From assembly GCF_034424525.1 (NCBI RefSeq), contig NZ_CP139979.1, positions 3,621,001-3,685,000 of the forward strand: a stretch of 64,000 nucleotides of DNA, in the 5' to 3' direction. Below the pieces are notes generated by a model that saw only the letters and a program-made list of their open reading frames with translations, was not told where the DNA came from and did not search any database. Positions 35,816 through 48,690 of this stretch are shown piece after piece; the first letter of the stretch is position 1; every line of letters begins with the position of its first letter. Origin of the DNA: Sphingobium yanoikuyae (GTDB lineage: Bacteria; Pseudomonadota; Alphaproteobacteria; Sphingomonadales; Sphingomonadaceae). The position numbers and the translations under genes were made by a program.

Positions 35816-36685
35816 TTACCGCTTCCAGCGTGCCCAGATGGCGGTGGGGAGCAGCAGGCCGCGGGCTTCCTCGCGCACGGTCAGTTCGCCCGCTTCCACC
35901 TCACCGGGCAGGTCGGCAAAGGCCTGGCGCAGCAATTCGCCGATCGCCAGCGCCGACATGCGCACCGCATAGACGGTGAGGAACAGGAAGCGGCTGTCCG
36001 CGTCCAGCAACTGGCGGCAATTGGCGATGAGGCCCGGCAGATCCTCTTCCAGCCGCCAAACTTCGCCATCGGGGCCGCGGCCATATTTGGGCGGGTCGAG
36101 CAATATGCCGTCATAGCGGCGGCCGCGCCGCACCTCGCGCGCGACGAACTTGGCCGCATCCTCGACGATCCAGCGGATCGGCCGGTCGCCCATGCCCGAC
36201 AGGTCCGCGTTCGCCCGCGCCTGCGCCACCGATTTTTTCGACGCATCGACATGGACCATGCGGGCGCCGGCCGCCGACATGCCCAGCGTGCCGACGCCGG
36301 TATAGCCGAACAGGTTCATCACCTCGGCCTCGGGCTTGTCGGCCGTGCTGGCGCGCATGAAGTCCCACACCGGCGCCATGTCGGGGAAGAAGCCGAGATG
36401 GCGGAAGGGGGTGCAGCTCGACTGGAAGGTCACTTCCTTCCAGTGCAGCGGCCAGCCTTCGGCCGGGACCGGCTTGTCATAATACCAGCGGCCGCCGCCA
36501 TCCTCGTCCGATCCGGGGATGAATTCGCCGTCGGCGCGCCAGTCTTGCGTCGCCGGCGCCCACATCGCCTGCGGTTCGGGGCGGATGAAGCGGAAACGGC
36601 CATAGCGTTCGAGCTTGCGGCCGTTGCCCGAGTCGATCAGGCCATAGTCGGACCAGGGTTCGCCGATGAGAGTCTTGAGTTCCAT
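35816..36685 (-). CDS. Class I SAM-dependent RNA methyltransferase (RlmI/RlmK-like)
   Basis: 289 residues. N-terminal small domain, then the Rossmann core with NLFGYTGVGTLGMSAAGARMVHVD and the catalytic-type DPPKYGRGPDGEVW. The pattern SKKSVAQARANADLSGMGDRPIRWIVEDA is typical of large-subunit rRNA methyltransferases of the RlmI/RlmK group, but the PUA domain is absent, so the exact target is uncertain. It lies next to the DUF559 insertion. Confidence 0.85.
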   Translation of the reverse strand: MELKTLIGEPWSDYGLIDSGNGRKLERYGRFRFIRPEPQAMWAPATQDWRADGEFIPGSDEDGGGRWYYDKPVPAEGWPLHWKEVTFQSSCTPFRHLGFFPDMAPVWDFMRASTADKPEAEVMNLFGYTGVGTLGMSAAGARMVHVDASKKSVAQARANADLSGMGDRPIRWIVEDAAKFVAREVRRGRRYDGILLDPPKYGRGPDGEVWRLEEDLPGLIANCRQLLDADSRFLFLTVYAVRMSALAIGELLRQAFADLPGEVEAGELTVREEARGLLLPTAIWARWKR

Positions 36686-36738
36686 TCCGGCCTCATCGTC
36701 TCTTGCACCGCTCCTGTCGAGAGGAGATCAACCCGCGA

Positions 36739-38139
36739 TCAGCCGCGCGGCGTCGCCCGCTCCGCGACATAGGCGGTCACCGCCTCAAAGGTGCCGGGCA
36801 GCTTGGCATAGCTTTCCTCGCGCGCGAACAGGTCGCCGACCCGTGCGGGCAGCGGCGGCCGCGTGCCGGTCGCCCGTTCCACCGCGTCGCGGAACTTGGC
36901 GGCATGGGCGGTCGCCAGCGTCACCACCGGGATCGACGGGTCGATGTCCGCCTCGCGCGCGGCGGCGAGGCCGATGGCGCTATGCGGGTCGATCACCTGC
37001 CCGGCGGCGTCGAACGCCCAGCGCATCGCCATGGTCATGCCGTCGGCATCGATCCGGGCGGAGGTGAACAGGTTGGCCGCACCTTCGCGCTGGGCATTGG
37101 TGAGGCGCATCGCCTTGCTCGCCTCGAAACCCTGCATCTGCTGGGCGAGCGCAACGCCGTCACGGCCGCCGGCATCGAACAGCAGCCGCTCGAAATTGGA
37201 GCTGACCTGAATGTCCATGCTGGGCGTCGCGGTCGGCACGACCTGGCCCTGGCTATAGTCGCCCTCCGACAGGGCGCGGTGCAGGATGTCGTTGACGTTG
37301 GTGGCGACCACCAGCCTGGCGACCGGCAGGCCCATTTTCGACGCGACATAGCCGGCGAAGACATCGCCGAAATTGCCGGTCGGCACCGAGAAGGCGATCG
37401 GGCGATCGGGCGCGCCCAGCCGCACGGCGGCGTAGAAATAATAGACGACCTGCGCCATCAGCCGCGCCCAGTTGATGCTGTTCACCGCCGACAGGTTGAA
37501 GCGCGCCTTGAAGTCCGCGTCGTTGAACATGCGCTTCACCAGCGCCTGCGCATCGTCGAAGCTGCCGTCGATCGCGATGTTGTAGACGTTCGGCGCCAGC
37601 ACCGTGGTCATCTGGCGGCGCTGCACGTCGGACACGCGCCCCTCGGGATGCAGCATGAAGATGTCGACCTTCTCGCGGCCGGCGACCGCGTCGATCGCGG
37701 CCGAACCGGTGTCGCCCGATGTGGCGCCGACGATGGTCAGATGGTCGTCGCGGCGCGACAGGAAGCGCTCGAACAGCTGGCCGAGCAGCTGGAGCGCAAC
37801 ATCCTTGAACGCCAGGGTCGGACCATGGAACAGCTCCAGCATCCAGTGGCGATTGTCGAGCTGCACCAGCGGCGTCACCGCGTCATGGCTGAACCGGCCA
37901 TAGGCGGCGGTGCAGAGGTCACGCAGTTCCTCTTCGCTCAGCGATCCGGCGACGAACGGCGCCATGACCCGCACGGCGGTTTCGACATAGGAAAGGCCGG
38001 CGAGCGCGCGAATGTCGGCAGCGGAAAATTGCGGCCAGCTCTCCGGCACATAAAGCCCGCCGTCGGACGCCAGGCCCGCCAGCGTGACATCTTCAAAACC
38101 GAGCGCCGGTGCGCTTCCCCTGGTGCTGACATATTGCAT
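36739..38139 (-). CDS. thrC: Threonine synthase
   Basis: PLP enzyme converting O-phosphohomoserine to threonine. 466 residues from the ATG at 38139 (MQYVSTRGSAPALGFEDVTL). The PLP lysine lies in HGPTLAFKDVALQLLG; GATSGDTGSAAI binds phosphate. It is followed downstream (minus direction) by a methyltransferase gene. It lies directly after SURF1, the usual sphingomonad order at the end of the cox operon. Confidence 0.95.
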   Translation of the reverse strand: MQYVSTRGSAPALGFEDVTLAGLASDGGLYVPESWPQFSAADIRALAGLSYVETAVRVMAPFVAGSLSEEELRDLCTAAYGRFSHDAVTPLVQLDNRHWMLELFHGPTLAFKDVALQLLGQLFERFLSRRDDHLTIVGATSGDTGSAAIDAVAGREKVDIFMLHPEGRVSDVQRRQMTTVLAPNVYNIAIDGSFDDAQALVKRMFNDADFKARFNLSAVNSINWARLMAQVVYYFYAAVRLGAPDRPIAFSVPTGNFGDVFAGYVASKMGLPVARLVVATNVNDILHRALSEGDYSQGQVVPTATPSMDIQVSSNFERLLFDAGGRDGVALAQQMQGFEASKAMRLTNAQREGAANLFTSARIDADGMTMAMRWAFDAAGQVIDPHSAIGLAAAREADIDPSIPVVTLATAHAAKFRDAVERATGTRPPLPARVGDLFAREESYAKLPGTFEAVTAYVAERATPRG

Positions 38140-38183
38140 AATGGGAAAGCGCGGTAGCGACGCGGGCGCGCCGGGGCAAGTGT

Positions 38184-38825
38184 TTACGACGGCCTTGGTG
38201 GCTCCGCATTGCGCCGGCGCAGGACAAGCAGATAGATTATTGCTGCCAGCGCGGCAAAAATGAACCATTGCACCGCATAGGCGAGATGATTGTTGGGCAC
38301 GTCGGCGGTGCTGGGCGGCGCCATGGGTTTCAGGCCCGGCGGCGCGGCGCGCGCGACCAGCATCGGCCGCAGTGGCATGGTCTTGCCGCTGGCGCGCGAC
38401 AGGAGCGAGCGATGATCGGGCTCCTGCGAAATCCAGCCTTCGACCTGTCCGCCGGTCCAGGCCGGCTTGTCATCCGGCTTCTGGCCGACGCCGACCGCGA
38501 CCAGCGCGCCCGGCCCTTCGGCGCCGGTCGCGCATTGGGCGATATGGCGATAGCCGGTCGATCCGTCGGCGGCGCGCCCGGCCACCACCTGCCAGCCGAC
38601 GACGCGCAGGCAATGGACCGAGGATGGGCGGAACAGCAGTTCGTCGGGCACCGGCGGCATTTTGGGGAAGGCGACGGCCGGGCGCGACACATTGCTGGCG
38701 GCCAGCGCCAGCATGGATTCCTTCTCGCCCCGGCGCTGCAACTGCCAGATGCCGAGCGCGATCATGACTACGATCGCGACACAGACCAGCAGGGTCGGGA
38801 CAATCGGGATGCGCCGTCCGCTCAT
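38184..38825 (-). CDS. SURF1 family cytochrome oxidase assembly protein
   Basis: 213 residues with two membrane helices, 8-28 (IVPTLLVCVAIVVMIALGIW) and near the C-terminus (YAVQWFIFAALAAIIYLLV). The loop between includes VVGWQVVAGRAADGSTGYRH and the late NNHLAYAVQWF motif diagnostic of SURF1. It helps insert heme a into subunit I. Its start overlaps the DUF983 stop (ATGA). Confidence 0.92.
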   Translation of the reverse strand: MSGRRIPIVPTLLVCVAIVVMIALGIWQLQRRGEKESMLALAASNVSRPAVAFPKMPPVPDELLFRPSSVHCLRVVGWQVVAGRAADGSTGYRHIAQCATGAEGPGALVAVGVGQKPDDKPAWTGGQVEGWISQEPDHRSLLSRASGKTMPLRPMLVARAAPPGLKPMAPPSTADVPNNHLAYAVQWFIFAALAAIIYLLVLRRRNAEPPRPS

Positions 38826-39205
38826 GCGTCCTTCTTCTCCACCACCCGCCCCTCGCGGGCATTTTTGCGATATTCGAGCGTCAGCAGCGCACCCTTGGCG
38901 ACGCGCAGGCTGCCGACCACGGCGCCGGCGGTCAGCGGCGCCCACAGCAGCAGGTGCAGCCACAGCGGCGGATGGACCGTCAGTTCCAGCGTCAGCGCCA
39001 GCGCGACCATGACCGCGCCGATGATCAGCGTCAGGAAAGCCGCCGGCCCGTCGCCGACATTATATTGGCCATAGTCCAGCCCGCACTGGCGGCAGCCCGA
39101 CGCAAAACGCACCGGCCCTTCGAACAGGGTCGGTGCGCTGCAACGGGGGCAAAGGCCGCGGGCGGAGGCCGCAAGCAGGTCCATGCCTGTCGCCTTCGCC
39201 GTCAT
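38822..39205 (-). CDS. DUF983 membrane protein
   Basis: 127 residues if the ATG at 39205 is used; 39184 is an alternative with a GAAGG upstream. The head has a zinc-ribbon-like CPRCSAPTLFEG...CRQCG, then two helices (AAFLTLIIGAVMVALALTLE and WLHLLLWAPLTAGAVVGSL). Always found near cox genes in alphaproteobacteria and suspected in oxidase assembly; no biochemical role is fixed. Confidence 0.88.
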   Translation of the reverse strand: MTAKATGMDLLAASARGLCPRCSAPTLFEGPVRFASGCRQCGLDYGQYNVGDGPAAFLTLIIGAVMVALALTLELTVHPPLWLHLLLWAPLTAGAVVGSLRVAKGALLTLEYRKNAREGRVVEKKDA

Positions 39206-39215
39206 CCCTGAACCA

Positions 39216-40046
39216 TCAGCCGCCGTGGATCGGCGCGCCCCAGCCGCCCCAGACATAGATGGCGGCGAACAGGAACAGCCACACCACGTCGACGAAATGC
39301 CAGTACCAGGCGGCGGCTTCAAAGCCGAAATGCTGGCGCGGGGTGAAGTCGCCCTTATAGGCGCGGATCAGGTTCACCACCAGGAAGATGGTGCCGACCA
39401 GCACATGGAAGCCATGGAAGCCGGTCGCCATGTAGAAGGCCGAGCTATAGGGCGAGCCGCCGAACGGGAACGGCGCGTGCATATATTCATAGGCCTGGAT
39501 GCAGCTGAACAGCGCACCCAGGATCACGGTGCACCACAGGCCCTTCTTCAGCCCTTCGCGATCGCCATGGATCAGCGCGTGATGCGCCCAGGTCACGGTG
39601 GTTCCCGAGCAGAGCAGGATCAGCGTGTTGAGCAAGGGCAGCTCGAACGCGTTCATCACCTCGATGCCCTTGGAGGGGAACATGCCCTCGATCGGCGCCA
39701 GTTCGCTGGGAAAGAGGGAGAAGTCGAAAAAGGCCCAGAACCAGCCGACGAAGAACATCACTTCCGACGCGATGAACAGGATCATGCCATAGCGCAGATG
39801 CAGCTGGACCACTGGGGTATGATCGCCGGCATGCGCCTCGGCAATCACATTGCTCCACCAGCTGAACATGGTGAAGAGGACACCGGCCACACCGATCAGG
39901 AAGATCCAGCCACCGCCGGCAGGCATCGCGTCGGGATGCATCCACATGATCGCGCCCATCGCCATCACCAGCGCCGACATCGAGCCGAACAGCGGCCAGA
40001 TGCTGGGCGGAAGGATATGATAATCGTGGTTCTTGGCGCCTGCCAT
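39216..40046 (-). CDS. ctaE: Cytochrome c oxidase subunit III
   Basis: 276-residue, seven-helix core subunit of the aa3 oxidase. Markers include [16 protein letters not shown] at the start, [21 protein letters not shown] with the conserved Glu, and [13 protein letters not shown] and [19 protein letters not shown] at the end. It stabilises subunit I and binds lipid; no metal. Confidence 0.95.
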   Translation of the reverse strand: MAGAKNHDYHILPPSIWPLFGSMSALVMAMGAIMWMHPDAMPAGGGWIFLIGVAGVLFTMFSWWSNVIAEAHAGDHTPVVQLHLRYGMILFIASEVMFFVGWFWAFFDFSLFPSELAPIEGMFPSKGIEVMNAFELPLLNTLILLCSGTTVTWAHHALIHGDREGLKKGLWCTVILGALFSCIQAYEYMHAPFPFGGSPYSSAFYMATGFHGFHVLVGTIFLVVNLIRAYKGDFTPRQHFGFEAAAWYWHFVDVVWLFLFAAIYVWGGWGAPIHGG

Positions 40047-40090
40047 GACGGTTTCTACCTCTTCCCTGTTTTTCGGTTATTCTCGTCAGC

Positions 40091-40666
40091 TTAGCTTGGC
40101 TGCTTCCCCTGCTCAACAGGATAGAAGGTGTAGCTGAGCGTTATCTGCTGCGTGTCCTTGTTGTCGGGATCCTGCAATATCTTGGGATCGACATAATAGA
40201 TGACCGGCATGCGCACTTCCTCACCGGGCTGCAGCGTCTGCTGGGTGAAGCAGAAACACTGGATCTTGGTGAAATAGGCGCCGGCCTGGGTCGGCGTGAC
40301 GTTGAAGCTGGCGGTGCCGGTCACCGGCTTGTCGGACAGGTTCTTTGCAATGAAAATCGCCATGTCGCGGGCCCCCACGGTCACCGTGTCGGTGCGATGT
40401 TCGGGCCGAAATTCCCAGGGCATGCCGGGCTGGACATTGGAATCGAAGCGGATCGACATGGTCCGCCCGGCCACCGGGGTCAGCTTCACATCGGCCGCCG
40501 CGCGCTGGGTCGTGCCGCCAAAGCCGGTCGTCTGGCAGAAGATGCGATAGAGCGGGACCGAGGCGAAACCGAGGGCAAGCATCGCCAGGCCGATGCCCGC
40601 CATCGCCACCAGCGTCCGCCGGTTGCGGCGGTCGCGGTCAAAGGGCGAGGGCGGGAGCGAGGCCAT
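40091..40666 (-). CDS. ctaG: Cytochrome oxidase copper-delivery protein CtaG (Cox11)
   Basis: 191 residues: one N-terminal membrane helix (TLVAMAGIGLAMLALGFAS), then a periplasmic immunoglobulin-like domain. The copper-binding CFCF motif lies in IQCFCFTQQTLQPGEE and is followed by MPVIYYVDP. It supplies copper to CuB of subunit I. Its ATG overlaps the stop of the 45-residue gene upstream. Confidence 0.94.
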   Translation of the reverse strand: MASLPPSPFDRDRRNRRTLVAMAGIGLAMLALGFASVPLYRIFCQTTGFGGTTQRAAADVKLTPVAGRTMSIRFDSNVQPGMPWEFRPEHRTDTVTVGARDMAIFIAKNLSDKPVTGTASFNVTPTQAGAYFTKIQCFCFTQQTLQPGEEVRMPVIYYVDPKILQDPDNKDTQQITLSYTFYPVEQGKQPS

Positions 40667-40803
40667 CAGATATTATGGCTCGCGCCGATCTTCGCCAAAG
40701 TGATGGCGAAGAAGAGGATGGCAAGGAAGCCGAGCAGCAGCCCGGTCACCAGCGCACGGGACTTTTGCCGCGCGCGCACCTGATCCTTATCTTCCGGACT
40801 CAT
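40666..40803 (-). CDS. Small CoxF-like membrane protein of the cox operon
   Basis: 45 residues: [20 protein letters not shown] leads into one helix ([18 protein letters not shown]). It overlaps ctaB (ATGA) on one side and ctaG (TGATG) on the other. Short proteins at this place are common in alphaproteobacterial cox operons; role unknown. Confidence 0.75.
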   Translation of the reverse strand: MSPEDKDQVRARQKSRALVTGLLLGFLAILFFAITLAKIGASHNI

Positions 40804-41720
40804 GCCAGCAGCCAGCGGTCGACGACCACTGCCCCGAACAGCAGGAAGAGATAGAGGATCGAATATTTGAACAGTCGCTTTTCCGGCGCCATGCGCGCGG
40901 GATCGGTTTCGCGGCGCAGATAGACCTGAAAGGCCATGGCGGCGAAGATCGCGGTGCCGACCAGCGCCGCCGTGCCATAGATCGCGCCAGTCAGGTGCAG
41001 CGCGACCGGGGCCAACGCCGCAACCGCCATGATGAAGGTGTAGAAGAGGATCTGGCGCCGGGTGACGACCTCGCCCGACACGACCGGCAGCATCGGAATG
41101 CCGGCGGCGGCATAATCGGTCTTCACGAACAGCGCGAGCGCCCAGAAATGGGGCGGCGTCCAGAAGAAGATCAGCATGAACAGCGCAATCGGCAGCGCGG
41201 TGATGTCGCCCGTCACCGCCGCCCAGCCGATCACCGGCGGGAAGGCGCCGGCCGCGCCGCCGATGACGATATTCTGCGCCGTCCGGGGCTTCAGCCAGAT
41301 GGTATAGATGAAGACATAGAAGAGGATCGAGACGGTCAGCACCGCGGCGGCGAGCCAGTTGGTCGCCATCCCCATCAGGATCACCGAGAAGAAGGACAGG
41401 CCGACGCCGAAATGCAACGCCGTCTGCCGCTCCATCCGCCCGGCGGGCAGCGGCCGGCTGGCGGTGCGCTTCATCTTGGCGTCGATATCGGCTTCCCACC
41501 ACTGGTTGAGCGCGGCGGCCGCGCCGGCGCCCAGCGCGATGCACAATATCGCGGTAAAGCCCAGAACCGGATGGATATGACCGGGCGCGGCGAGCAACCC
41601 GCACAGGCCCGTGAACACCACAAGCGTCATCACGCGCGGCTTGGTCAGCGCGACGAAATCGCGCCAATGAGCGGGCAGGACGGGGGCATTAGCCCCGGAC
41701 GAAAGCGGCGAACTGGCCAT
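40800..41720 (-). CDS. ctaB: Protoheme IX farnesyltransferase (heme O synthase)
   Basis: 306-residue UbiA-type prenyltransferase adding farnesyl to heme b, giving heme O for the oxidase. Asp-rich motif [20 protein letters not shown] and the second loop [12 protein letters not shown] with nine hydrophobic helices. The ATG at 41720 follows GAGGAG at good distance; the longer reading from 41774 lacks this. Confidence 0.95.
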   Translation of the reverse strand: MASSPLSSGANAPVLPAHWRDFVALTKPRVMTLVVFTGLCGLLAAPGHIHPVLGFTAILCIALGAGAAAALNQWWEADIDAKMKRTASRPLPAGRMERQTALHFGVGLSFFSVILMGMATNWLAAAVLTVSILFYVFIYTIWLKPRTAQNIVIGGAAGAFPPVIGWAAVTGDITALPIALFMLIFFWTPPHFWALALFVKTDYAAAGIPMLPVVSGEVVTRRQILFYTFIMAVAALAPVALHLTGAIYGTAALVGTAIFAAMAFQVYLRRETDPARMAPEKRLFKYSILYLFLLFGAVVVDRWLLA

Positions 41721-41820
41721 AAACTCCTCTTCGATCAGCCGGCGCCCCATACAGGCCCTGACCGATTCCGGCAAATGGACAGACGGTCCTACCCATCTGC
41801 CCCGCCGCAGGGGGGACGGA

Positions 41821-41842
41821 GTGCCCGGTCCAGGCCGGGCAC
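41821..41842 (-). terminator. Hairpin after ctaD
   Basis: 8-bp GC stem (41821-41828 with 41835-41842), 6-base loop, 12 bases beyond the ctaD stop. No U-run, so more likely a processing or attenuation hairpin in the cox operon. Confidence 0.4.
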
Positions 41843-41853
41843 CCGCATGGCGA

Positions 41854-44555
<2,702 letters not shown>

Positions 44556-44579
44556 AGCCTCATCTACCCCTAACCCCTT

Positions 44580-44706
44580 GTTGCCGCTGCAACGGGAACG
44601 TCCACTTTCGCGTCGTGCCCGCCCGTTCGGTCTATGTGGCGGCTTATAGGCAACGAATTTTTCTGCCTCAAGTCAGTGTGGACCAGATTTTCTTCGCTGT
44701 TGCAAC
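44580..44706. promoter_or_regulatory. ctaC-pyrE divergent promoter region with GTTGC dyads
   Basis: GTTGC-N4-GCAAC at 44580-44593 and GTTGCAAC at 44699-44706 are the only dyads noticed in the 284-base gap. They may be operator sites; no family assigned. Confidence 0.3.
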
Positions 44707-44839
44707 GCCTCCCGCTCCCGCCTATCTCGCACCTCGCGCACAGGTGCGCGATCATGGGCATGTCATGCCCGTGCGATATGGGCGGGCCGGGCGCCGTTTT
44801 TGCGCGACCTCCCGCAACGGAATAGTGGAACAGGGCGGA

Positions 44840-45421
44840 ATGACCGACGAAGAAGTATTGGCAGAATTCCGGGCAGCAGGTGCGCTGCTCGAAGGACATT
44901 TCATCCTGTCGTCGGGCCGCCGCAGCGCCAATTACCTGCAGTGCGCCCGCGTGCTGATGAATGCCGAACGCGCCGGCAAGCTGGCCCGCGCCACCGTGCA
45001 GCAGCTGCCGCGCGAGCTGCGCCAGGAGATCGACCTGGTCGTGTCGCCCGCCATGGGCGGCCTGATCATCGGCCATGAAGTCGGCCGCGCGCTCGACAAG
45101 GATGCGGTGTTCCTCGAACGGCCCGAGGGCGTGTTCGAACTGCGCCGCGGCTTTGCCATATCGCCGGGGCAGAAAGTGCTGATGGTGGAAGACGTCGTCA
45201 CCACCGGCCTGTCCTCGCGCCAGGCGATCGAGGCGGTCGAGCGTGAAGGCGGCATCGTCGTCGCCGAAGTGGCGCTGGTCGATCGTTCGGCCGGCGAAGT
45301 GGACCTGGGCGTCCCCTTCTACCCGCTCGTGAGCATCAATTTCCCGGTCTATGACGCCGATCAGCTGCCGCCCGAACTGGAAGCGGTGCCGGCGATCAAG
45401 CCCGGCAGCCGGAAGCAGTAA
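44840..45421 (+). CDS. pyrE: Orotate phosphoribosyltransferase
   Basis: Transfers the ribose phosphate of PRPP to orotate to give OMP. 193 residues. PRPP motif [17 protein letters not shown], and the dimer-loop lysine/arginine region GVFELRRGF. The start at 44840 gives [20 protein letters not shown], typical of the alpha-type PyrE; upstream frame extension is not supported. First of a pyrE-pdxJ-acpS-lepB run. Confidence 0.93.
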   Translation: MTDEEVLAEFRAAGALLEGHFILSSGRRSANYLQCARVLMNAERAGKLARATVQQLPRELRQEIDLVVSPAMGGLIIGHEVGRALDKDAVFLERPEGVFELRRGFAISPGQKVLMVEDVVTTGLSSRQAIEAVEREGGIVVAEVALVDRSAGEVDLGVPFYPLVSINFPVYDADQLPPELEAVPAIKPGSRKQ

Positions 45422-45422
45422 G

Positions 45423-46154
45423 ATGGCCGCCGGTCCGCTGCGCCTGGGGGTCAATATCGACCATGTGGCGACGATCCGCAACGCGCGGGGCGGCGAACAT
45501 CCCGATCCGGTCAAGGCCGCGCTGCTGGCGGTGAAGGCCGGCGCCAACGGCATCACCGCGCATCTGCGCGAGGATCGCCGCCATATCCGCGACGAGGATA
45601 TCGCGATGCTGATGGCGGCGCTCGACGTGCCGCTGAACCTGGAAATGGCGGCGACGCAGGAAATGCTGGGCATCGCCCTCAAGCACAAGCCGCATGCCGC
45701 CTGCATCGTGCCGGAAAAGCGCGAGGAGCGCACGACCGAGGGCGGCCTCGACGCCGCCGGCCAGATCGCGGTGTTGCGCCCGATCGTCGCCGCGCTCACC
45801 GATGCCGGCATCCGCGTCAGCCTGTTCATCGAGGCCGACGCCGCCCAGATTGAGGCCGCGATCCAGCTTGGCGCGCCCGTGGTCGAATTCCATACCGGCG
45901 CCTATGCCCATCTGACCGGCGAGGCCCGCGCGGTCGAGCTGCGCCGCATTGCCGACGCCGCCGCGCTCGCCGCCAAGAACGGCATCGAGCCGCATGCCGG
46001 CCATGGCCTCACCTTCGACAATGTCGCGCCGATCGCCGCCATCCCGCAGATCGCCGAACTCAATATCGGCCATTTCCTGATCGGCGAGGCGATTTTCGGC
46101 GGGCTGGAAGCCAGCATCCGCGAAATGCGCCGCCAGATGGATTTGGCGCGATGA
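45423..46154 (+). CDS. pdxJ: Pyridoxine 5'-phosphate synthase
   Basis: Condenses 1-deoxyxylulose 5-phosphate with aminoacetone 3-phosphate in the DXP-dependent vitamin B6 route. 243-residue barrel. [17 protein letters not shown] at the start, [35 protein letters not shown] and [10 protein letters not shown] are all family marks. It begins one base after the pyrE stop. Confidence 0.96.
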   Translation: MAAGPLRLGVNIDHVATIRNARGGEHPDPVKAALLAVKAGANGITAHLREDRRHIRDEDIAMLMAALDVPLNLEMAATQEMLGIALKHKPHAACIVPEKREERTTEGGLDAAGQIAVLRPIVAALTDAGIRVSLFIEADAAQIEAAIQLGAPVVEFHTGAYAHLTGEARAVELRRIADAAALAAKNGIEPHAGHGLTFDNVAPIAAIPQIAELNIGHFLIGEAIFGGLEASIREMRRQMDLAR

Positions 46155-46161
46155 CCGCCGC

Positions 46162-46563
46162 ATGATCATCGGCCTCGGCTCCGATCTCTGCAATATCGAG
46201 CGGATCCAGAATTCGCTCGACCGCTTCGGGGACCGGTTCGTCCAGCGCGTCTTCACCGATGTCGAACAGGCCAAGGCGGAACGCCGGCCGTTCACGAAAG
46301 CCGGCACGCTGGCCAAGCGCTTCGCCGCCAAGGAGGCCTTTTCCAAGGCGGTCGGCACCGGGTTCAAGGCCGGTGTCTTCATGAAGGACATCGGCGTCGT
46401 CAACGCGCCCAGCGGCGCGCCCACGCTGGCGCTGACCGGCGGCGCGGCACAGCGGCTGGCATCGATGGTGCCGGCGGGCTACAAGCCGGTCATTCACCTG
46501 ACGCTCACGGACGATCATCCATGGGCCCAGGCCTTCGTCATCATCGAGGCGCTGCCGCTTTGA
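46162..46563 (+). CDS. acpS: Holo-[acyl-carrier-protein] synthase
   Basis: 133 residues; moves phosphopantetheine from CoA to acyl carrier protein. [13 protein letters not shown] with the metal Asp at the start and [17 protein letters not shown] with the second metal Glu. It starts seven bases after the pdxJ stop. Confidence 0.95.
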   Translation: MIIGLGSDLCNIERIQNSLDRFGDRFVQRVFTDVEQAKAERRPFTKAGTLAKRFAAKEAFSKAVGTGFKAGVFMKDIGVVNAPSGAPTLALTGGAAQRLASMVPAGYKPVIHLTLTDDHPWAQAFVIIEALPL

Positions 46564-46598
46564 GCGGGCCGCCCTCCCCATCCGAGCATAGCCCTTCC

Positions 46599-47513
46599 AT
46601 GACGGCAGTCGACATGACCCAAACCGACCCCCTGCCCCCCGCCGCGCCCGAAACGGCAGCCGACGACAAGGAGGCAGGCACCAGCGGGGCCGGCGGCAGC
46701 GGGGTGAACTGGTGGCATGAGGTGAAGAGCATCGTCCTGCTCATCCTCGCCGTGCTGGCCTTCCACAGCTTCGTCGCCAAGCCCTTCTACATCCCGTCGG
46801 AATCGATGATGCCGGTGCTGCTGAAGGGCGACCGGCTGGTGGTCAGCAAATTCCCCTATGGCTGGTCCTATGTCAGCCCCAGCTTCCATCCGCTGCCCTT
46901 CCTGAAGGGGCGCATCCTGGGCCATCTGCCCGAGCGTGGCGACATCGTCATCGTCTCGCCCCAGAACCGGCGCGAGGATTATATCAAGCGGGTCATCGGC
47001 CTGCCCGGCGACATTGTCGAGGTGCGCGGCGGCCAGGTGATCCTGAACGGCGTGCCGGTGCCGCAGAAGGTGCTCAAGCCCCTGCGCATAGCGGTCGACG
47101 GCAACGCCCCCTGCCCGCCGATGCAGTTCCCCGGCGCGCTGGTGACCGACAAGGCGGGCAAGAGCTGGTGCGAACTGCCGGTGCGGCAAGAAGTGCTGCC
47201 CAACGGCAAGACCTATGTCACGATCGACATGGGGCCGAGCGCGCTCGACTGGTATGGCCCGGTCCGCGTGCCCGCCGACCATGTCTTCCTGATGGGCGAC
47301 AATCGCGACAACAGCGCCGACAGCCGCGCGCCGCTGGAGGAAAATGGCCTGGGCGGCCCGGTGCCATGGGAAGCGATCGGCGGTCGCGCCGAATTCATCA
47401 CCTTCAGCCTGGACGGCGATTCGAGCTGGAACCCGCTCAGCTGGTTGCATGCCTTCCGTGGTGGCCGTGCCGGGAACAGCCTGCGCCCCCAGAGCGTTAC
47501 CGAGGCGAAATAG
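46599..47513 (+). CDS. lepB: Signal peptidase I
   Basis: 304-residue membrane protease that removes Sec signal peptides. An acidic Ala-rich head (1-35), one helix (SIVLLILAVLAFHSFVA), then box B YIPSESMMPVLL with nucleophile Ser and box D DYIKRVIGLPGD with the general-base Lys, and MGDNRDNSADSR. An ATG at 46614 is a possible later start. Confidence 0.95.
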   Translation: MTAVDMTQTDPLPPAAPETAADDKEAGTSGAGGSGVNWWHEVKSIVLLILAVLAFHSFVAKPFYIPSESMMPVLLKGDRLVVSKFPYGWSYVSPSFHPLPFLKGRILGHLPERGDIVIVSPQNRREDYIKRVIGLPGDIVEVRGGQVILNGVPVPQKVLKPLRIAVDGNAPCPPMQFPGALVTDKAGKSWCELPVRQEVLPNGKTYVTIDMGPSALDWYGPVRVPADHVFLMGDNRDNSADSRAPLEENGLGGPVPWEAIGGRAEFITFSLDGDSSWNPLSWLHAFRGGRAGNSLRPQSVTEAK

Positions 47514-47526
47514 TTCACAGCGATTG

Positions 47527-48588
47527 ATGGGGGTTCCGGGTTTGAGCGACGCGCAGCAGCATATCGAGCAACCCGGCCCCAGCGAATTGCGCAGCCCGCT
47601 GGTCCAGCATGAGATCAAGCGGGCGGGCGTCTGGTTCGCGATGGCGATCGGCATCGCCCTGATCGTGCTGCTGGCCCAGCCGATCATGCTGATCCTGGGC
47701 GCGCTGGTCTTCACCACCATGATGGATGGCGGCACCCGCCTGCTCGGCCGCGTGCTGCCGATCGGCCGGGGCTGGCGCCTGACGATCGTCCTGCTCGCCG
47801 TCGTCGCCTTCCTCGCCTATACCTTCTACCTCACCGGCTCCAGCCTGGCCGCCCAGGCGCAGGCGATGCGCACCATCGTCGAGGCGCAGGTGGAACGGGT
47901 CGGCGGCTGGATGCAGCAACTGGGCATCACCACCACGCCCGAAGACCTCAAGAGCCTGGCCCAGCAGGCGATGAGTTCCATGGGCCGGGTCACCGCCGCC
48001 GTCGGCACCGCCGTCGGCGCGATCACCAGCGGCGTCATGATGCTGGTGCTGGCCATCTTCATCGCGGTCGAACCCAAACTCTATGAACGCGGCGTCGCCT
48101 GGATGCTGCCGATGGACAAGCGCGCCCATTTCTACACGGTCGCCGACAAGATGGCCTTCACCCTGCGCCGGCTGATGTTTGGCCGACTGATCGGCATGGC
48201 GGTGGAGGGCGTGGGCGTATGGCTGCTGCTGTGGGCGGGCGGCGTGCCGATGGCGGGCCTGCTCGGCATCCTCACCGGCCTGCTCGCCTTCCTGCCCAAT
48301 ATCGGCGCCATCATCTCGGGCGTGCTGATCGTCCTCGTTGGCTTTTCGGGCGGCACCCATACCGGCCTCTATGCCTTTGGCGTCTACATGGCGGTGCAGA
48401 TCATCGACGGCTATCTGATCGTGCCGATGGTGGCCAAGCGCGCGACCGATCTGGCCCCGGCGCTGGTGCTGGCGGCGCAGATCCTGCTCGGCGCGCTGTT
48501 CGGTATCCTCGGCCTGTTCCTGGCCGATCCGATCGTCGCGATGATCAAGGTCTATCTGGAGGAACGGTCCAAGGCTCTGGCAGGGTAG
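47527..48588 (+). CDS. AI-2E family (PerM-like) membrane protein
   Basis: 353 residues with seven to eight membrane helices and a long coiled extracytoplasmic part between (about 95-150). The family signature region GLLAFLPNIGAIISGVLIVL and VQIIDGYLIVPMV are clear. Such proteins include autoinducer exporters and Na+/H+ antiporters; the substrate cannot be chosen. A TTG at 47542 is a possible alternative start. Confidence 0.85.
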   Translation: MGVPGLSDAQQHIEQPGPSELRSPLVQHEIKRAGVWFAMAIGIALIVLLAQPIMLILGALVFTTMMDGGTRLLGRVLPIGRGWRLTIVLLAVVAFLAYTFYLTGSSLAAQAQAMRTIVEAQVERVGGWMQQLGITTTPEDLKSLAQQAMSSMGRVTAAVGTAVGAITSGVMMLVLAIFIAVEPKLYERGVAWMLPMDKRAHFYTVADKMAFTLRRLMFGRLIGMAVEGVGVWLLLWAGGVPMAGLLGILTGLLAFLPNIGAIISGVLIVLVGFSGGTHTGLYAFGVYMAVQIIDGYLIVPMVAKRATDLAPALVLAAQILLGALFGILGLFLADPIVAMIKVYLEERSKALAG

Positions 48589-48690
48589 ACCACCCTGAAA
48601 AGCGACGATAAAAACGGCGATTGACGAATGCGTCCCGGAACGTAACGATTGCTCCTGCGCTTCTATCCTAAAGCGAAAGGAGAGAATGGC